The notes beneath the pieces were generated by a model. That model saw nothing but the letters and a program-made list of their open reading frames with translations. It ran no database searches and was not told where the DNA came from. Below, one piece after another: positions 40,998 through 51,817 of a stretch of DNA of 64,000 nucleotides. The stretch comes from Pseudescherichia vulneris NBRC 102420 (lineage in GTDB: Bacteria; Pseudomonadota; Gammaproteobacteria; Enterobacterales; Enterobacteriaceae): positions 1 to 64,000 of the forward strand of contig NZ_BBMZ01000018.1 of NCBI RefSeq assembly GCF_000759795.1. The letters run 5' to 3'. Within the stretch, counting starts at the first letter, position 1. Each line of letters starts with the position of its first letter. The position numbers and the translations under genes are program-made.

Positions 40998-41273
40998 ATG
41001 GCACGCGTAACTGTTCAGGACGCTGTAGAGAAAATTGGTAACCGTTTTGACCTGGTACTGGTGGCCGCGCGTCGCGCTCGTCAGATGCAGGTTGGCGGTA
41101 AAGATCCGCTGGTAGCGGAAGAGAACGATAAAACTACCGTTATCGCGCTGCGCGAAATCGAAGAAGGTCTGATCAACAACCAGATCCTCGACGTACGTGA
41201 GCGCCAGGAGCAGCAAGAGCAGGAAGCCCAGGAGTTACAGGCCGTCACCGCTATTGCTGAAGGTCGTCGTTAA
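40998..41273 (+). CDS. rpoZ: RNA polymerase omega subunit
   Basis: A 91-residue subunit nearly identical to E. coli omega ([20 protein letters not shown]). It helps fold beta-prime and forms part of a ppGpp-binding site on RNA polymerase. It lies between gmk and spoT, with 18 bases to spoT. Confidence 0.98.
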   Translation: MARVTVQDAVEKIGNRFDLVLVAARRARQMQVGGKDPLVAEENDKTTVIALREIEEGLINNQILDVRERQEQQEQEAQELQAVTAIAEGRR

Positions 41274-41291
41274 TAACGCTGCAGGTCACCC

Positions 41292-43400
41292 TTGTATCTG
41301 TTTGAAAGCCTGAATCAACTGATTCGCACCTACCTGCCGGAAGACCAAATCAAACGTCTCCAGCAGGCGTATCTCGTTGCACGTGACGCTCACGAGGGCC
41401 AAACACGTTCAAGCGGTGAACCCTACATTACGCACCCGGTAGCGGTGGCCTGTATTCTGGCCGAGATGAAACTCGACCATGAAACGCTGATGGCCGCGCT
41501 GCTGCATGACGTAATTGAAGATACCCCCGCCACCTACCAGGACATGGAGCAGCTGTTTGGCAAAACTGTGGCCGAGCTGGTGGAAGGGGTCTCAAAGCTT
41601 GATAAGCTGAATTTCCGCGATAAGAAAGAGGCCCAGGCCGAAAACTTTCGCAAGATGATCATGGCGATGGTGCAGGATATCCGCGTCATTCTCATCAAGC
41701 TTGCTGACCGCACCCACAACATGCGCACCCTGGGCTCGCTACGCCCGGACAAGCGTCGCCGCATCGCCCGTGAAACCCTCGAAATCTACAGCCCGCTGGC
41801 GCACCGCTTAGGTATCCACCACATCAAAACCGAGCTGGAAGAGCTGGGCTTTGAAGCGCTGCACCCGAACCGCTACCGCGTGATTAAAGAGGTCGTGAAG
41901 GCCGCACGCGGCAACCGTAAAGAGATGATCCAAAAAATCCTCTCGGAGATCGAAGGGCGTTTGCAGGAGGCGGGCATCCCCTGCCGCGTGAGCGGTCGCG
42001 AAAAGCACCTCTACTCGATCTACTGCAAGATGGTGCTGAAAGAGCAGCGTTTTCACTCGATCATGGACATCTATGCGTTCCGGGTGATTGTTGAGGATCT
42101 CGACACCTGCTATCGCGTGCTGGGTCAGATGCACAGCCTCTACAAGCCGCGTCCAGGACGCATGAAGGACTATATCGCCATTCCGAAAGCGAACGGCTAT
42201 CAGTCTCTGCACACCTCCATGATTGGCCCGCACGGCGTGCCGGTTGAGGTGCAGATCCGGACTGAAGATATGGACCAGATGGCGGAGATGGGGGTTGCGG
42301 CACACTGGGCTTATAAAGAGCACGGCGAGAGCAGCACCACCGCACAGATCCGCGCCCAGCGCTGGATGCAGAGCCTGCTTGAGCTCCAGCAGAGCGCAGG
42401 TAGCTCCTTTGAATTTATCGAAAGCGTTAAATCCGATCTCTTCCCGGATGAGATTTACGTTTTCACACCGGAAGGGCGCATCGTTGAGCTGCCTGCCGGT
42501 GCGACGCCGGTCGACTTCGCCTATGCGGTGCATACCGATATCGGCCACGCCTGCGTCGGCGCGCGCGTCGATCGACAGCCTTACCCGCTGTCACAGCCGC
42601 TGGCGAGTGGGCAGACGGTAGAGATTATTACCGCGCCGGGCGCACGTCCGAACGCCGCCTGGCTTAACTTTGTCGTGAGCTCGAAAGCGCGCGCCAAAAT
42701 CCGCCAGATGCTGAAAAACCTCAAGCGCGATGACTCGGTAAGCCTGGGCCGTCGTCTGCTGAATCACGCCCTCGGCGGTAGCCGCAAGCTGGCGGAGATC
42801 CCGTCTGAGAATATCCAGCGCGAGCTGGTGCGCATGAAGCTTGTCTCCCTCGACGATCTGCTGGCTGAAATCGGCCTCGGCAACGCGATGAGCGTGGTGG
42901 TGGCGAAAAATCTACAGCAGGGCGAAGCCTCCGCTGTGTCTACCACGCCGAGCCATGGTCATCTGCCGATTAAGGGCGCGGACGGGGTGCTGATCACCTT
43001 TGCGAAATGCTGCCGTCCGATCCCCGGCGACCCGATTATTGCGCACGTCAGCCCCGGTAAAGGGCTGGTGATCCACCATGAGTCCTGCCGTAACATCCGT
43101 GGCTACCAGAAAGAGCCAGAGAAGTTTATGGCGGTTGAGTGGGATAAAGAGACGGCGCAGGAGTTTATCACCGAGATCAAGGTTGATATGTTCAACCATC
43201 AGGGTGCGCTGGCAAACCTGACGGCGGCAATCAACACGGCCTCTTCCAATATTCAAAGCCTGAATACGGAAGAGAAAGATGGTCGCGTCTATAGCGCCTT
43301 TATCCGCCTGACCTGCCGCGACCGCGTGCACCTGGCGAATATCATGCGCAAAATCCGCGTGCTGCCGGACGTGATCAAGGTCACCCGTAACCGAAACTAG
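41292..43400 (+). CDS. spoT: Bifunctional (p)ppGpp synthetase/hydrolase SpoT
   Basis: Sets ppGpp level, mainly by hydrolysis, in response to carbon, fatty-acid and iron stress. It has 702 residues. Domains in order: HD hydrolase (about 30-180, with LLHDVIEDT), synthetase (about 200-330, PKANGYQSLHT), TGS (about 385-445), helical/zinc-finger region (CCRPIPGD) and ACT (about 625-702). It begins with TTG, as in E. coli. trmH follows after 4 bases. Confidence 0.98.
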   Translation: MYLFESLNQLIRTYLPEDQIKRLQQAYLVARDAHEGQTRSSGEPYITHPVAVACILAEMKLDHETLMAALLHDVIEDTPATYQDMEQLFGKTVAELVEGVSKLDKLNFRDKKEAQAENFRKMIMAMVQDIRVILIKLADRTHNMRTLGSLRPDKRRRIARETLEIYSPLAHRLGIHHIKTELEELGFEALHPNRYRVIKEVVKAARGNRKEMIQKILSEIEGRLQEAGIPCRVSGREKHLYSIYCKMVLKEQRFHSIMDIYAFRVIVEDLDTCYRVLGQMHSLYKPRPGRMKDYIAIPKANGYQSLHTSMIGPHGVPVEVQIRTEDMDQMAEMGVAAHWAYKEHGESSTTAQIRAQRWMQSLLELQQSAGSSFEFIESVKSDLFPDEIYVFTPEGRIVELPAGATPVDFAYAVHTDIGHACVGARVDRQPYPLSQPLASGQTVEIITAPGARPNAAWLNFVVSSKARAKIRQMLKNLKRDDSVSLGRRLLNHALGGSRKLAEIPSENIQRELVRMKLVSLDDLLAEIGLGNAMSVVVAKNLQQGEASAVSTTPSHGHLPIKGADGVLITFAKCCRPIPGDPIIAHVSPGKGLVIHHESCRNIRGYQKEPEKFMAVEWDKETAQEFITEIKVDMFNHQGALANLTAAINTASSNIQSLNTEEKDGRVYSAFIRLTCRDRVHLANIMRKIRVLPDVIKVTRNRN

Positions 43401-43404
43401 CCCT

Positions 43405-44094
43405 ATGACTCTGAAACGTTATGCGCGTATACGTGAGATGCTCGCCAGGCGCCAGCCTGATCTGACCGTCTGCATGGAACAGGTCCACAAACCGCATAAC
43501 GTTTCGGCAATCATTCGCACCGCCGATGCCGTCGGCGTGCATGAAGTCCACGCCGTCTGGCCGGAAAACCGGATGCGCATCATGGCCTCCTCCGCTGCGG
43601 GAAGTAACAGCTGGGTACAGGTTAAAACGCACCGCACCATTGCCGATGCCGTCGGGCATCTGAAAGGCCAGGGGATGCAGGTGCTCGCTACCCATCTCTC
43701 TGAAAAATCCGTAGATTTCCGTGATATCGACTATACCCGCCCCACCTGTATTCTGATGGGGCAGGAGAAGACCGGCATCACCCAAGAGGCGCTGGACCTG
43801 GCGGACCAGGACATTATCATTCCGATGATCGGTATGGTGCAGTCGCTTAACGTCTCGGTCGCCTCAGCGCTGATCCTCTATGAGGCGCAGCGCCAGCGGC
43901 AGAACGCCGGGATGTACGCACGCAATACCAGCACCATAGATGATGACGACCAGCATCGACTGCTGTTTGAAGGCAGTTACCCGGTGCTGGCCCGCGTAGC
44001 GAAGCAGAAAGGGTTACCCTATCCCGACCTCAACGCGGACGGCGAAATCGAAGCCGACGCCGCGTGGTGGTCCACCATGCAGGCAGCAAGGTAA
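43405..44094 (+). CDS. trmH: tRNA (guanosine(18)-2'-O)-methyltransferase
   Basis: SPOUT-class methyltransferase forming Gm18 in the tRNA D-loop. It has 229 residues as in E. coli SpoU/TrmH. The N-terminal N(I/V)SAIIRTADAVG segment and the C-terminal trefoil-knot region ILMGQEKTGI ... PMIGMVQSLNVSVASALILYE bind S-adenosylmethionine. Packed between spoT and recG. Confidence 0.97.
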   Translation: MTLKRYARIREMLARRQPDLTVCMEQVHKPHNVSAIIRTADAVGVHEVHAVWPENRMRIMASSAAGSNSWVQVKTHRTIADAVGHLKGQGMQVLATHLSEKSVDFRDIDYTRPTCILMGQEKTGITQEALDLADQDIIIPMIGMVQSLNVSVASALILYEAQRQRQNAGMYARNTSTIDDDDQHRLLFEGSYPVLARVAKQKGLPYPDLNADGEIEADAAWWSTMQAAR

Positions 44095-44098
44095 GCGT

Positions 44099-46180
44099 AT
44101 GCAAGGCAAACTGCTCGATGCTGTCCCGCTCAGTTCTTTAACCGGCGTTGGCGCGGCGCAAAGCAGCAAGCTGGCCAAAATCGGTTTAGTGAACGTCCAG
44201 GATCTACTCCTGCATTTGCCGCTGCGCTACGAAGATCGTACCCATCTCTATCCCATCGCGGATCTACTGCCGGGCGTCTACGCCACGGTCGAAGGTGAAG
44301 TGCTCAACAGCAACGTGACCTTCGGCGGGCGTCGGATGATGACCTGCCAGATCAGCGACGGCAGCGGCATCCTGACCATGCGCTTCTTCAACTTCAACGC
44401 GGCGATGAAAAATAGCCTCTCCCCAGGGCGCCGCGTGCTGGCCTACGGCGAGGCGAAGCGCGGCAAGTACGGCGCGGAGATGATCCACCCCGAGTACCGC
44501 ATTCAGGGCGATCTCAGCACCCCGGAGATGCAGGAGACCCTCACCCCGGTCTACCCGACCACCGAAGGCATCAAGCAGGGAACGCTGCGTAAGCTGACCG
44601 ACCAGGCACTGGATCTGCTCGACACCTGCGCCATCACGGAGCTCCTGCCGCCTGAGCTGGCACAGGGGATGATGAGCCTGCCGGAGGCCCTGCGCACGCT
44701 GCATCGCCCGCCGCCGACCTTACAGCTGGCCGACTTAGAGCTTGGCCAGCATCCTGCCCAGCGTCGCCTGATCCTGGAAGAGCTGCTGGCGCACAACCTC
44801 AGCATGCTGGCACTACGCGCCGGGGCGCAGCGGTTCCACGCCCTGTCACTGAAGGCCAACGATACGTTAAAAAATCAGCTGCTGGCGGCGCTGCCGTTTA
44901 AGCCCACCGCTGCCCAGGCACGGGTTACGGCAGAGATCGAACACGATATGGCGCTGGATATTCCGATGATGCGCCTTGTGCAGGGCGACGTTGGCTCGGG
45001 CAAAACGCTGGTGGCCGCGCTGGCCGCGCTGCGCGCCATCGCCAACGGCAAGCAGGTGGGGCTGATGGCACCCACCGAGCTGCTGGCCGAGCAGCACGCC
45101 AACAACTTCCGCAGCTGGTTTGAGCCACTGGGTATTCAGGTAGGCTGGCTGGCGGGCAAGCAGAAGGGTAAGGCTCGTCTTGCGCAGCAGGAGGCGATTG
45201 CCAGCGGCCAGGTACAGATGGTGGTCGGTACGCACGCCATTTTCCAGGAGCAGGTACAGTTTAACGGCCTGGCGCTGGTGATCATTGATGAGCAGCACCG
45301 CTTTGGCGTCCACCAGCGGCTAGCGCTGCGGGAGAAGGGTCAGCAGCAGGGCTTCCATCCGCACCAGTTGATCATGACCGCTACCCCGATTCCCCGCACC
45401 CTGGCGATGACCGCCTATGCCGATCTCGACACCTCGGTGATCGACGAGCTGCCGCCGGGGCGTACTCCGGTCACCACCGTGGCAATTGCTGATACGCGGC
45501 GTGGCGAGATTATCGAGCGCGTGCGCCATGCCTGTACCAACGAAGGCCGCCAGGCCTACTGGGTCTGTACCCTGATTGAAGAGTCCGATCTGCTGGAGGC
45601 TCAGGCCGCCGAAGCCACGTGGGAGGAGCTGAAGCTGGCCCTGCCAGAGCTGAACGTTGGCCTGGTCCATGGCCGTATGAAGCCCGCCGAGAAGCAGGCG
45701 GTAATGCAGGCCTTCAAGCAGGGCGAGCTGCATCTGCTGGTGGCGACCACGGTAATTGAAGTAGGCGTAGATGTCCCCAACGCCAGCCTGATGATCATCG
45801 AGAACCCGGAGCGTCTGGGTCTTGCGCAACTCCATCAGCTGCGGGGCCGCGTTGGCCGTGGCGCGGTTGCCTCCCACTGCGTGCTGCTCTACAAATCCCC
45901 GCTCTCCAAAACAGCGCAAATGCGTTTGCAGGTGCTGCGCGACAGCAACGACGGCTTTGTGATTGCGCAAAAAGATCTGGAGATCCGCGGCCCCGGTGAG
46001 CTACTCGGAACCCGTCAGACCGGTAATGCCGAGTTTAAGGTTGCCGATCTGCTGCGTGACCGGGCAATGATCCCTGAAGTACAGCGCCTTGCCCGGCATA
46101 TTCACGAACGCTACCCGGAGCAGGCCGCAGCGCTGATTGAGCGCTGGATGCCGGAAACCGAGCGTTATTCCAACGCCTGA
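44099..46180 (+). CDS. recG: ATP-dependent DNA helicase RecG
   Basis: Branch-migration helicase that remodels stalled forks and Holliday junctions. It has 693 residues as in E. coli. An N-terminal wedge/OB domain (about 50-150) is followed by two helicase lobes: Walker A QGDVGSGKTLVA, Walker B IIDEQHRFG, motif III MTATPIPRTLAM, and motif VI RGRVGRG. In E. coli gltS follows on the other strand; here xanP follows directly. Confidence 0.98.
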   Translation: MQGKLLDAVPLSSLTGVGAAQSSKLAKIGLVNVQDLLLHLPLRYEDRTHLYPIADLLPGVYATVEGEVLNSNVTFGGRRMMTCQISDGSGILTMRFFNFNAAMKNSLSPGRRVLAYGEAKRGKYGAEMIHPEYRIQGDLSTPEMQETLTPVYPTTEGIKQGTLRKLTDQALDLLDTCAITELLPPELAQGMMSLPEALRTLHRPPPTLQLADLELGQHPAQRRLILEELLAHNLSMLALRAGAQRFHALSLKANDTLKNQLLAALPFKPTAAQARVTAEIEHDMALDIPMMRLVQGDVGSGKTLVAALAALRAIANGKQVGLMAPTELLAEQHANNFRSWFEPLGIQVGWLAGKQKGKARLAQQEAIASGQVQMVVGTHAIFQEQVQFNGLALVIIDEQHRFGVHQRLALREKGQQQGFHPHQLIMTATPIPRTLAMTAYADLDTSVIDELPPGRTPVTTVAIADTRRGEIIERVRHACTNEGRQAYWVCTLIEESDLLEAQAAEATWEELKLALPELNVGLVHGRMKPAEKQAVMQAFKQGELHLLVATTVIEVGVDVPNASLMIIENPERLGLAQLHQLRGRVGRGAVASHCVLLYKSPLSKTAQMRLQVLRDSNDGFVIAQKDLEIRGPGELLGTRQTGNAEFKVADLLRDRAMIPEVQRLARHIHERYPEQAAALIERWMPETERYSNA

Positions 46181-46215
46181 TAATGCCTCTCAGAAACACC
46201 TTGTAAAATTTATAA

Positions 46216-46231
46216 ATGCAATCGTTTGCTT
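46216..46231. promoter_or_regulatory. PurR operator overlapping the xanP promoter
   Basis: ATGCAATCGTTTGCTT closely matches the PurR consensus (core GCAAACGTTTGC with one change). It covers the -35 region (TTGCTT) of a promoter whose -10 box TAAAAT lies at 46248-46253, 16 bases away, so bound PurR should block initiation. This fits a purine transporter repressed when purines are plentiful. Confidence 0.78.
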
Positions 46232-46283
46232 TTACGGGTCGCTCAGCTAAAATGCCCGCTTTTCCACCGTGGAATTGCCTGAG

Positions 46284-47675
46284 ATGTCCGTTAACACCGT
46301 CGAGTCTGAAAATGCGCAACCGGTTGCGCAGCCACACAACAGCGAACTGATCTACCGTCTGGAAGACCGTCCGCCGCTGGCGCAAACCCTTTTTGCCGCC
46401 TGCCAGCACCTGCTGGCGATGTTTGTTGCGGTCATCACTCCGGCACTGCTGATCTGCCAGGCACTCGGCCTGCCCGCCCAGGATACGCAGCACATTATCA
46501 GCATGTCGCTGTTCGCCTCCGGCGTCGCCTCGATTATCCAGATTAAGGCCTGGGGTCCGGTGGGTTCAGGCCTGCTGTCGATTCAGGGCACCAGCTTTAA
46601 CTTTGTTGCCCCGCTGATCATGGGCGGTACGGCGTTGAAAACCGGCGGCGCGGACGTCCCAACGATGATGGCGGCGCTGTTCGGCACCCTGATGCTGGCG
46701 AGCTGTACGGAAATGGTCATCTCCCGCGTACTGCACCTGGCTCGCCGGGTGATCACCCCGCTAGTCTCCGGCGTGGTGGTAATGATTATCGGCCTGTCGC
46801 TGATTCAGGTTGGCCTGACCTCCATCGGCGGCGGCTACGGCGCAATGGCGGATCACACCTTCGGCGCACCGAAAAACCTGCTGCTGGCAGGCGTGGTGCT
46901 GGCAGTGATTATCCTACTTAACCGCCAGCGTAATCCTTACCTGCGCGTGGCCTCGCTGGTGATCGCCATGGCGGTAGGCTACCTGCTGGCCTGGTGGATG
47001 GGCATGCTGCCGCAGAACAGCGCCCCGACCAGCAGCGACCTGATCATGATCCCGACCCCGCTCTACTACGGTCTGGGCATTGACTGGAGCCTGCTTCTGC
47101 CGCTGATGCTGGTATTTATGATCACCTCCCTCGAAACCATCGGCGACATCACTGCGACCTCCGACGTCTCTGAGCAGCCGGTCTCTGGTCCGCTCTATAT
47201 GAAGCGCCTGAAGGGCGGCGTGCTGGCTAACGGCCTGAACTCCTTCGTTTCGGCGGTGTTCAACACCTTCCCGAACTCCTGCTTTGGCCAGAACAACGGC
47301 GTGATCCAGCTGACCGGCGTCGCCAGCCGCTACGTCGGTTTTATCGTGGCGCTGATGCTGATCGTGCTCGGCCTCTTCCCGGCGGTAAGCGGCTTCGTTC
47401 AGCACATTCCTGAGCCGGTGCTCGGCGGCGCTACCCTGGTGATGTTCGGCACTATTGCCGCCTCCGGGGTGCGTATCGTCTCCCGCGAGCCGCTGAACCG
47501 CCGTGCGATTATGATTATCGCCCTGTCGCTGGCCGTTGGTCTCGGCGTTTCCCAGCAGCCGCTGATCCTGCAGTTTGCGCCGGACTGGCTGAAAAACCTG
47601 CTCTCCTCCGGCATCGCCGCGGGCGGTATTACCGCTATCGTACTGAACCTTGTCTTCCCGCCTGAGAAGAACTAA
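46284..47675 (+). CDS. xanP: Xanthine:proton symporter XanP
   Basis: NCS2/NAT family inner-membrane transporter. It has 463 residues from the start at MSVNTVES, the E. coli XanP (YicE) length, with about 14 hydrophobic segments. The NAT signature lies in [16 protein letters not shown], and substrate-site residues occur in [13 protein letters not shown]. Preceded by a PurR box. A GGCAGCGG/CCGCTGCC hairpin follows the stop. Confidence 0.97.
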   Translation: MSVNTVESENAQPVAQPHNSELIYRLEDRPPLAQTLFAACQHLLAMFVAVITPALLICQALGLPAQDTQHIISMSLFASGVASIIQIKAWGPVGSGLLSIQGTSFNFVAPLIMGGTALKTGGADVPTMMAALFGTLMLASCTEMVISRVLHLARRVITPLVSGVVVMIIGLSLIQVGLTSIGGGYGAMADHTFGAPKNLLLAGVVLAVIILLNRQRNPYLRVASLVIAMAVGYLLAWWMGMLPQNSAPTSSDLIMIPTPLYYGLGIDWSLLLPLMLVFMITSLETIGDITATSDVSEQPVSGPLYMKRLKGGVLANGLNSFVSAVFNTFPNSCFGQNNGVIQLTGVASRYVGFIVALMLIVLGLFPAVSGFVQHIPEPVLGGATLVMFGTIAASGVRIVSREPLNRRAIMIIALSLAVGLGVSQQPLILQFAPDWLKNLLSSGIAAGGITAIVLNLVFPPEKN

Positions 47676-47795
47676 CGTCCCTCGCGGCAGCGGTATTCAC
47701 CCGCTGCCGCCGTAACACTGTCTCACCATTCCTTCCTTGAGCATTGCGCACAAATCGTGCATAAACTCCTTGTATGCTCATTGGGAAGGAAGACC

Positions 47796-49475
47796 ATGAA
47801 ACTGATTGGAAAAATGCTGCTCTACATCGCGATCGCCCTGCTGCTGGCGATTGTGGCCTGCTATTTTCTGGTTCAGACGCGCTGGGGTGCAACGCAGGTT
47901 GGTAAATGGGTCAGTAGCAACACCGACTATCACCTCGCCTTTGACGCCGCCGATCACCGCTTCTCCTCTCCTTCCCATCTGCTGCTTACCAACGTCAAAT
48001 TTGGCCGCAAAGACCAGCCCGCGACGCTGGAAGCGAAGCGCGTGGACATTGGCTTCAGCAGCCGTCAGTTCACCGATCCGCTGCACGCGGACACTATTTT
48101 GCTTCAGGATGGAACGCTCAACCTCTCGCCTGCCACCGCGCCGCTGCCACTCAAGGCCGATCGCCTGCTACTGAGCGATATGGCCTTCAACAGCCCGGCT
48201 ACCGGCTGGGATCTTAGCGCCCAGCGGGTAACCGGCGGTATCACGCCCTGGGAACCGATAGCAGGCAACGTGATGGGCAGCAAAGCGCAGATCCAGTTCA
48301 GCGCTGGCTCGATGACGCTGAACGGTGTCCCCGTCAGCAACGTGCTGATTCAGGGCAGCATTGATAATAGCGACGTGACCCTGAGCACTATCGGCGCGGA
48401 TATGGCGCGCGGATCGCTCACCGGCACGGCCCGCCGCACCGCCGACGGAGGCTGGATTGTCGATAGCCTGCGCCTGAACGACATTCGTTTGCAGAGCGAT
48501 AAATCCCTGACCGAGTTCTTCGCCCCGCTGACTACCCTGCCCTCATTGCAAATAGGCCGCCTCGAAGTAACCGATGCCCGCCTGCAAGGGCCGGACTGGG
48601 CGGTGACCGATCTCGACCTCAGCGCCCGCAGCCTGACCCTGACAAAGGGCGATTGGCAGAGCGAGGATGGCCGACTCTCGATGAACGCCAGCGAGTTTAT
48701 CTTTGGCTCGCTGCACCTCTTCGATCCGATTTTTAACGCCGAATTCTCTCCGCAGGGCATGGCGCTGCGCCAGTTTACCTCCCGCTGGGAGGGTGGCATG
48801 GTGCGTACCTCGGGCAACTGGCTGCGGGACGGTAAAGCGCTGGTGCTGGACGACACGGCGCTGGCGGGTCTGGAATATACCCTGCCGACTAACTGGAAAC
48901 AGCTGTGGATGGAGCAGCTTCCCGGCTGGCTGAACAGCGTGACGCTGAAAAGGTTTAGCGCCAGCCGTAACCTGGTGATCGACATCGATCCTGCGTTTCC
49001 GTGGCAGATCACCGCTCTGGATGGCTATGGTGCGAACCTGCAGCTGGCGCGGGATCGCCAGTGGGGCGTGTGGGGCGGCAGCGCCAAGCTCAACGCCGCC
49101 GCCGCGACCTTTAACCGCGTCGACGTTCGTCGTCCGTCGCTGGCGCTGGCCGCCGACCGCAGTACGGTCAACATCAGCGAACTGAGCGCCTTCACCGGGC
49201 AGGGTCTGCTGGAAGGGACCGCGACCGTCTCGCAGGGACCAGAGCGGCAGGTAAACGTTAACCTCAACGGGCGCGGCATTCCGCTCGGCATATTGCAGCA
49301 GTGGGGCTGGCCTGCGCTGCCCCTCTCCGGCGGCGGTAATATCCAGCTCACCGCCACCGGCAGGGTCAACGCCGAGGCACCGCTGAAGCCAACCGTGAAC
49401 GGCGAGCTGAAAGCGATCGACGTCATGAAGCAGCAGCTCACTCAGACGATGCGTAACGGCGAAATCGTGCAGTAA
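47796..49475 (+). CDS. yicH: AsmA-family protein YicH
   Basis: A 559-residue inner-membrane-anchored periplasmic protein matching E. coli YicH (569 aa). The N-terminal transmembrane segment (about 5-24) is followed by a beta-rich AsmA-like domain; C-terminal NGRGIPLGILQQWGW and LPLSGGGNIQLTATG resemble the AsmA C-terminal region. AsmA-type proteins are linked to phospholipid transport and outer-membrane homeostasis. The start at 47796 has GGAAG upstream. The C-terminus is shorter than in E. coli. Confidence 0.92.
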   Translation: MKLIGKMLLYIAIALLLAIVACYFLVQTRWGATQVGKWVSSNTDYHLAFDAADHRFSSPSHLLLTNVKFGRKDQPATLEAKRVDIGFSSRQFTDPLHADTILLQDGTLNLSPATAPLPLKADRLLLSDMAFNSPATGWDLSAQRVTGGITPWEPIAGNVMGSKAQIQFSAGSMTLNGVPVSNVLIQGSIDNSDVTLSTIGADMARGSLTGTARRTADGGWIVDSLRLNDIRLQSDKSLTEFFAPLTTLPSLQIGRLEVTDARLQGPDWAVTDLDLSARSLTLTKGDWQSEDGRLSMNASEFIFGSLHLFDPIFNAEFSPQGMALRQFTSRWEGGMVRTSGNWLRDGKALVLDDTALAGLEYTLPTNWKQLWMEQLPGWLNSVTLKRFSASRNLVIDIDPAFPWQITALDGYGANLQLARDRQWGVWGGSAKLNAAAATFNRVDVRRPSLALAADRSTVNISELSAFTGQGLLEGTATVSQGPERQVNVNLNGRGIPLGILQQWGWPALPLSGGGNIQLTATGRVNAEAPLKPTVNGELKAIDVMKQQLTQTMRNGEIVQ

Positions 49476-49486
49476 GCTTGCCGGGC

Positions 49487-51805
49487 CTACAGCTCGATAG
49501 TGAGCGTGCTCCCTTCGGCGCTCACTACCACACCCCACTCGCTGCCAGCGGATGTGCCGCCTTTCACGCCGCCGATCTTCTGCACGTTGCGCAGGCAAAG
49601 CGTCCAGCGCTGCGCCTCGCCGGAGCTCACTACGCGCAGCGTATTGCCCTCGCGCGTCGCCTTCAGGGTAAACACCACCGCGCCGTCGTCACCCGGCACC
49701 TCACAGATGGCCTCGTACCCTTCTTCAAGAGCAAAGAGCTGGAAGGCGGTTCCCTCATGCCACGCATAGTCAGGCCGCTGGTCGTTACTTCCCAACGCCA
49801 GCAGCGTGTTGTTGCGCACATAGACCGGCAGGCTCATAAAGTCGTGCTGCTGTCTGTACCAGCGGCTACCCTGTAGCTCATCGTTGCGCCACAGGTGCGT
49901 CCAGCGCCCTTCCGGCAGATAGAACTGCACGTCACCCGCCTCGGAGAAGACCGGCGCGACCAGCACGGCGTCGCCGAGCATATACTGACGGTCAAGGTAG
50001 TCGCAGGCGGGATCGTCCGGGAACTCCAGCATCATCGCCCGCAGCATCGGCGTACCCTGCTCACGAGCCAGCGCCGCCTGGCGGTAGAGATAGGGCATCA
50101 TGCGGCACTTCAGTTGGGTAAAGTGGCGCACCACGTCGCAGGACTCTTCGTCATAGGCCCAGGGCACACGGTAGGATTTGCTGCCGTGCAGGCGGCTGTG
50201 GCTGGAGAGCAGCCCGAACGCGCACCACCGTTTATAGACATGTGCCGGAGCGGTATTCTCAAAGCCGCCAATGTCATGGCTCCAGAAACCAAACCCGGAG
50301 AGGCCAATAGACAGCCCGCCGCGCAGGCTCTCCGCCATCGACTCGTAGTTGGCGTAGCAGTCGCCACCCCAGTGCACCGGGAACTGCTGCGCACCGACTG
50401 AAGCAGACCGAGCAAACAGCACCGCCTCGCGCTCGCCCACCGTCTCTTTCAGCACGTTCCACACCAGCTCGTTGTAGATGTAGGCATAGTGGTTGTGCAT
50501 CTTCTGCGGATCGGATCCGTCGAACCATTGAACATCAGTAGGGATGCGCTCGCCAAAGTCGGTCTTAAAGCAGTCAACGCCGATCGCCACCAGCTTCTTC
50601 AGCTCGTCGGCATACCAGCGGCAGGCTTCGGGATTGGTAAAGTCATATATGGCCAGCCCTGGCTGCCACTTGTCCCACTGCCAGAGCGAGCCGTCCGGGC
50701 GCTTGAGCAGGTAGCCCTTCTCTTTCAATTCCTTAAAGCGCGGCGACTTCTGGCCGATGTAGGGGTTGATCCAGACGCAGATTTTCAGCCCCTTCGCCTT
50801 CAGGCGGCGGATCATCCCCTCTGGATCCGGGAAGGTCACCGGGTCCCACTCAAAATCGCACCACTGGAAGGCTTTCATCCAGAAGCAGTCAAAATGGAAG
50901 ACGTGCAGAGGCAGATTGCGTTCGGCCATGCCGTCGATAAAGCTGTTTACCGTGGCCTCGTCGTAGTTGGTAGTAAACGAGGTGGTGAGCCAGAGACCAA
51001 ATGACCACGCGGGCGGCAGCGCCGGGCGACCTGTAAGCTGCGTGTAGCGGTTCAGGACATCCTTTGGCGTCGGGCCGTCGATTACGAAGTACTCAAGATG
51101 CTCGCCCTCAACGCTGAACTGCACCTTCGATACCTTCTCCGATCCCACCTCAAAGGAGACGCATTCGGGATGGTTCACCAGCACACCGTAGCCACGATTG
51201 GTGAGATAGAAGGGAATATTCTTGTACGCCTGCTCGGTGCTGGTGCCGCCGTCGCGGTTCCAGGTCTCCACCGTCTGGCCGTTGCGCACCAGGGCGGTAA
51301 AGCGCTCGCCCAGGCCATAGACCGCTTCCCCGACGCCGAGATCCAGCCGCTCGAACAGGTAGTTTTTCCCATGATGCGCATCCTGCACATAGCCGCTGTT
51401 CTTCAGCTGGCTGCCGGTGATCCGCACGCCGTTGCGCAGAAAATCCAGCGACCAGGTTTCGCCTTTGGTGACCCGCGCGGTGAGATTGCCAGAGGTCAGA
51501 GACGCGAACGCCTCGTCGTTTTGCAGCTCAACCTCTACGTCTGACTGTAGGTTCAGCGGGTAGTGCGGGCCGTTATCCAGCGCACCCTGGAAGTGCTCCA
51601 TCCGTACGCCGATCACCCCCTCCTGCGGGGAGAAGAGGCGCAAGGTAAAGAGGGGCGTATCCAGCTGCCACGTCCGCTCGCGCACGTCACGCGGGGAGGC
51701 GTGGATCAGCAGCTCGCTGCCCTGCTGCTCCACGTCAAAGACCTGCACCGGAGAGATGACGTTAAGTCCGGGTTGAATAAGCCAGTTTCCATCACTGATT
51801 TTCAT
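49487..51805 (-). CDS. yicI: Alpha-xylosidase YicI
   Basis: GH31 enzyme releasing alpha-xylose from isoprimeverose-type xyloglucan fragments. It has 772 residues, exactly the E. coli length. The nucleophile Asp is in [11 protein letters not shown] (E. coli Asp416) and the acid/base Asp in [20 protein letters not shown] (E. coli Asp482). Downstream of yicJ, 12 bases apart, so uptake and hydrolysis are cotranscribed. Confidence 0.97.
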   Translation of the reverse strand: MKISDGNWLIQPGLNVISPVQVFDVEQQGSELLIHASPRDVRERTWQLDTPLFTLRLFSPQEGVIGVRMEHFQGALDNGPHYPLNLQSDVEVELQNDEAFASLTSGNLTARVTKGETWSLDFLRNGVRITGSQLKNSGYVQDAHHGKNYLFERLDLGVGEAVYGLGERFTALVRNGQTVETWNRDGGTSTEQAYKNIPFYLTNRGYGVLVNHPECVSFEVGSEKVSKVQFSVEGEHLEYFVIDGPTPKDVLNRYTQLTGRPALPPAWSFGLWLTTSFTTNYDEATVNSFIDGMAERNLPLHVFHFDCFWMKAFQWCDFEWDPVTFPDPEGMIRRLKAKGLKICVWINPYIGQKSPRFKELKEKGYLLKRPDGSLWQWDKWQPGLAIYDFTNPEACRWYADELKKLVAIGVDCFKTDFGERIPTDVQWFDGSDPQKMHNHYAYIYNELVWNVLKETVGEREAVLFARSASVGAQQFPVHWGGDCYANYESMAESLRGGLSIGLSGFGFWSHDIGGFENTAPAHVYKRWCAFGLLSSHSRLHGSKSYRVPWAYDEESCDVVRHFTQLKCRMMPYLYRQAALAREQGTPMLRAMMLEFPDDPACDYLDRQYMLGDAVLVAPVFSEAGDVQFYLPEGRWTHLWRNDELQGSRWYRQQHDFMSLPVYVRNNTLLALGSNDQRPDYAWHEGTAFQLFALEEGYEAICEVPGDDGAVVFTLKATREGNTLRVVSSGEAQRWTLCLRNVQKIGGVKGGTSAGSEWGVVVSAEGSTLTIEL

Positions 51806-51817
51806 GCTCTGTTCCTT

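Noticed and set aside
48543-49598. Leftward open frame (351 codons) spanning yicH and the yicI end
   Set aside because: It overlaps two conserved genes on the other frame or strand; its Arg/His-rich composition is that of a shadow frame.
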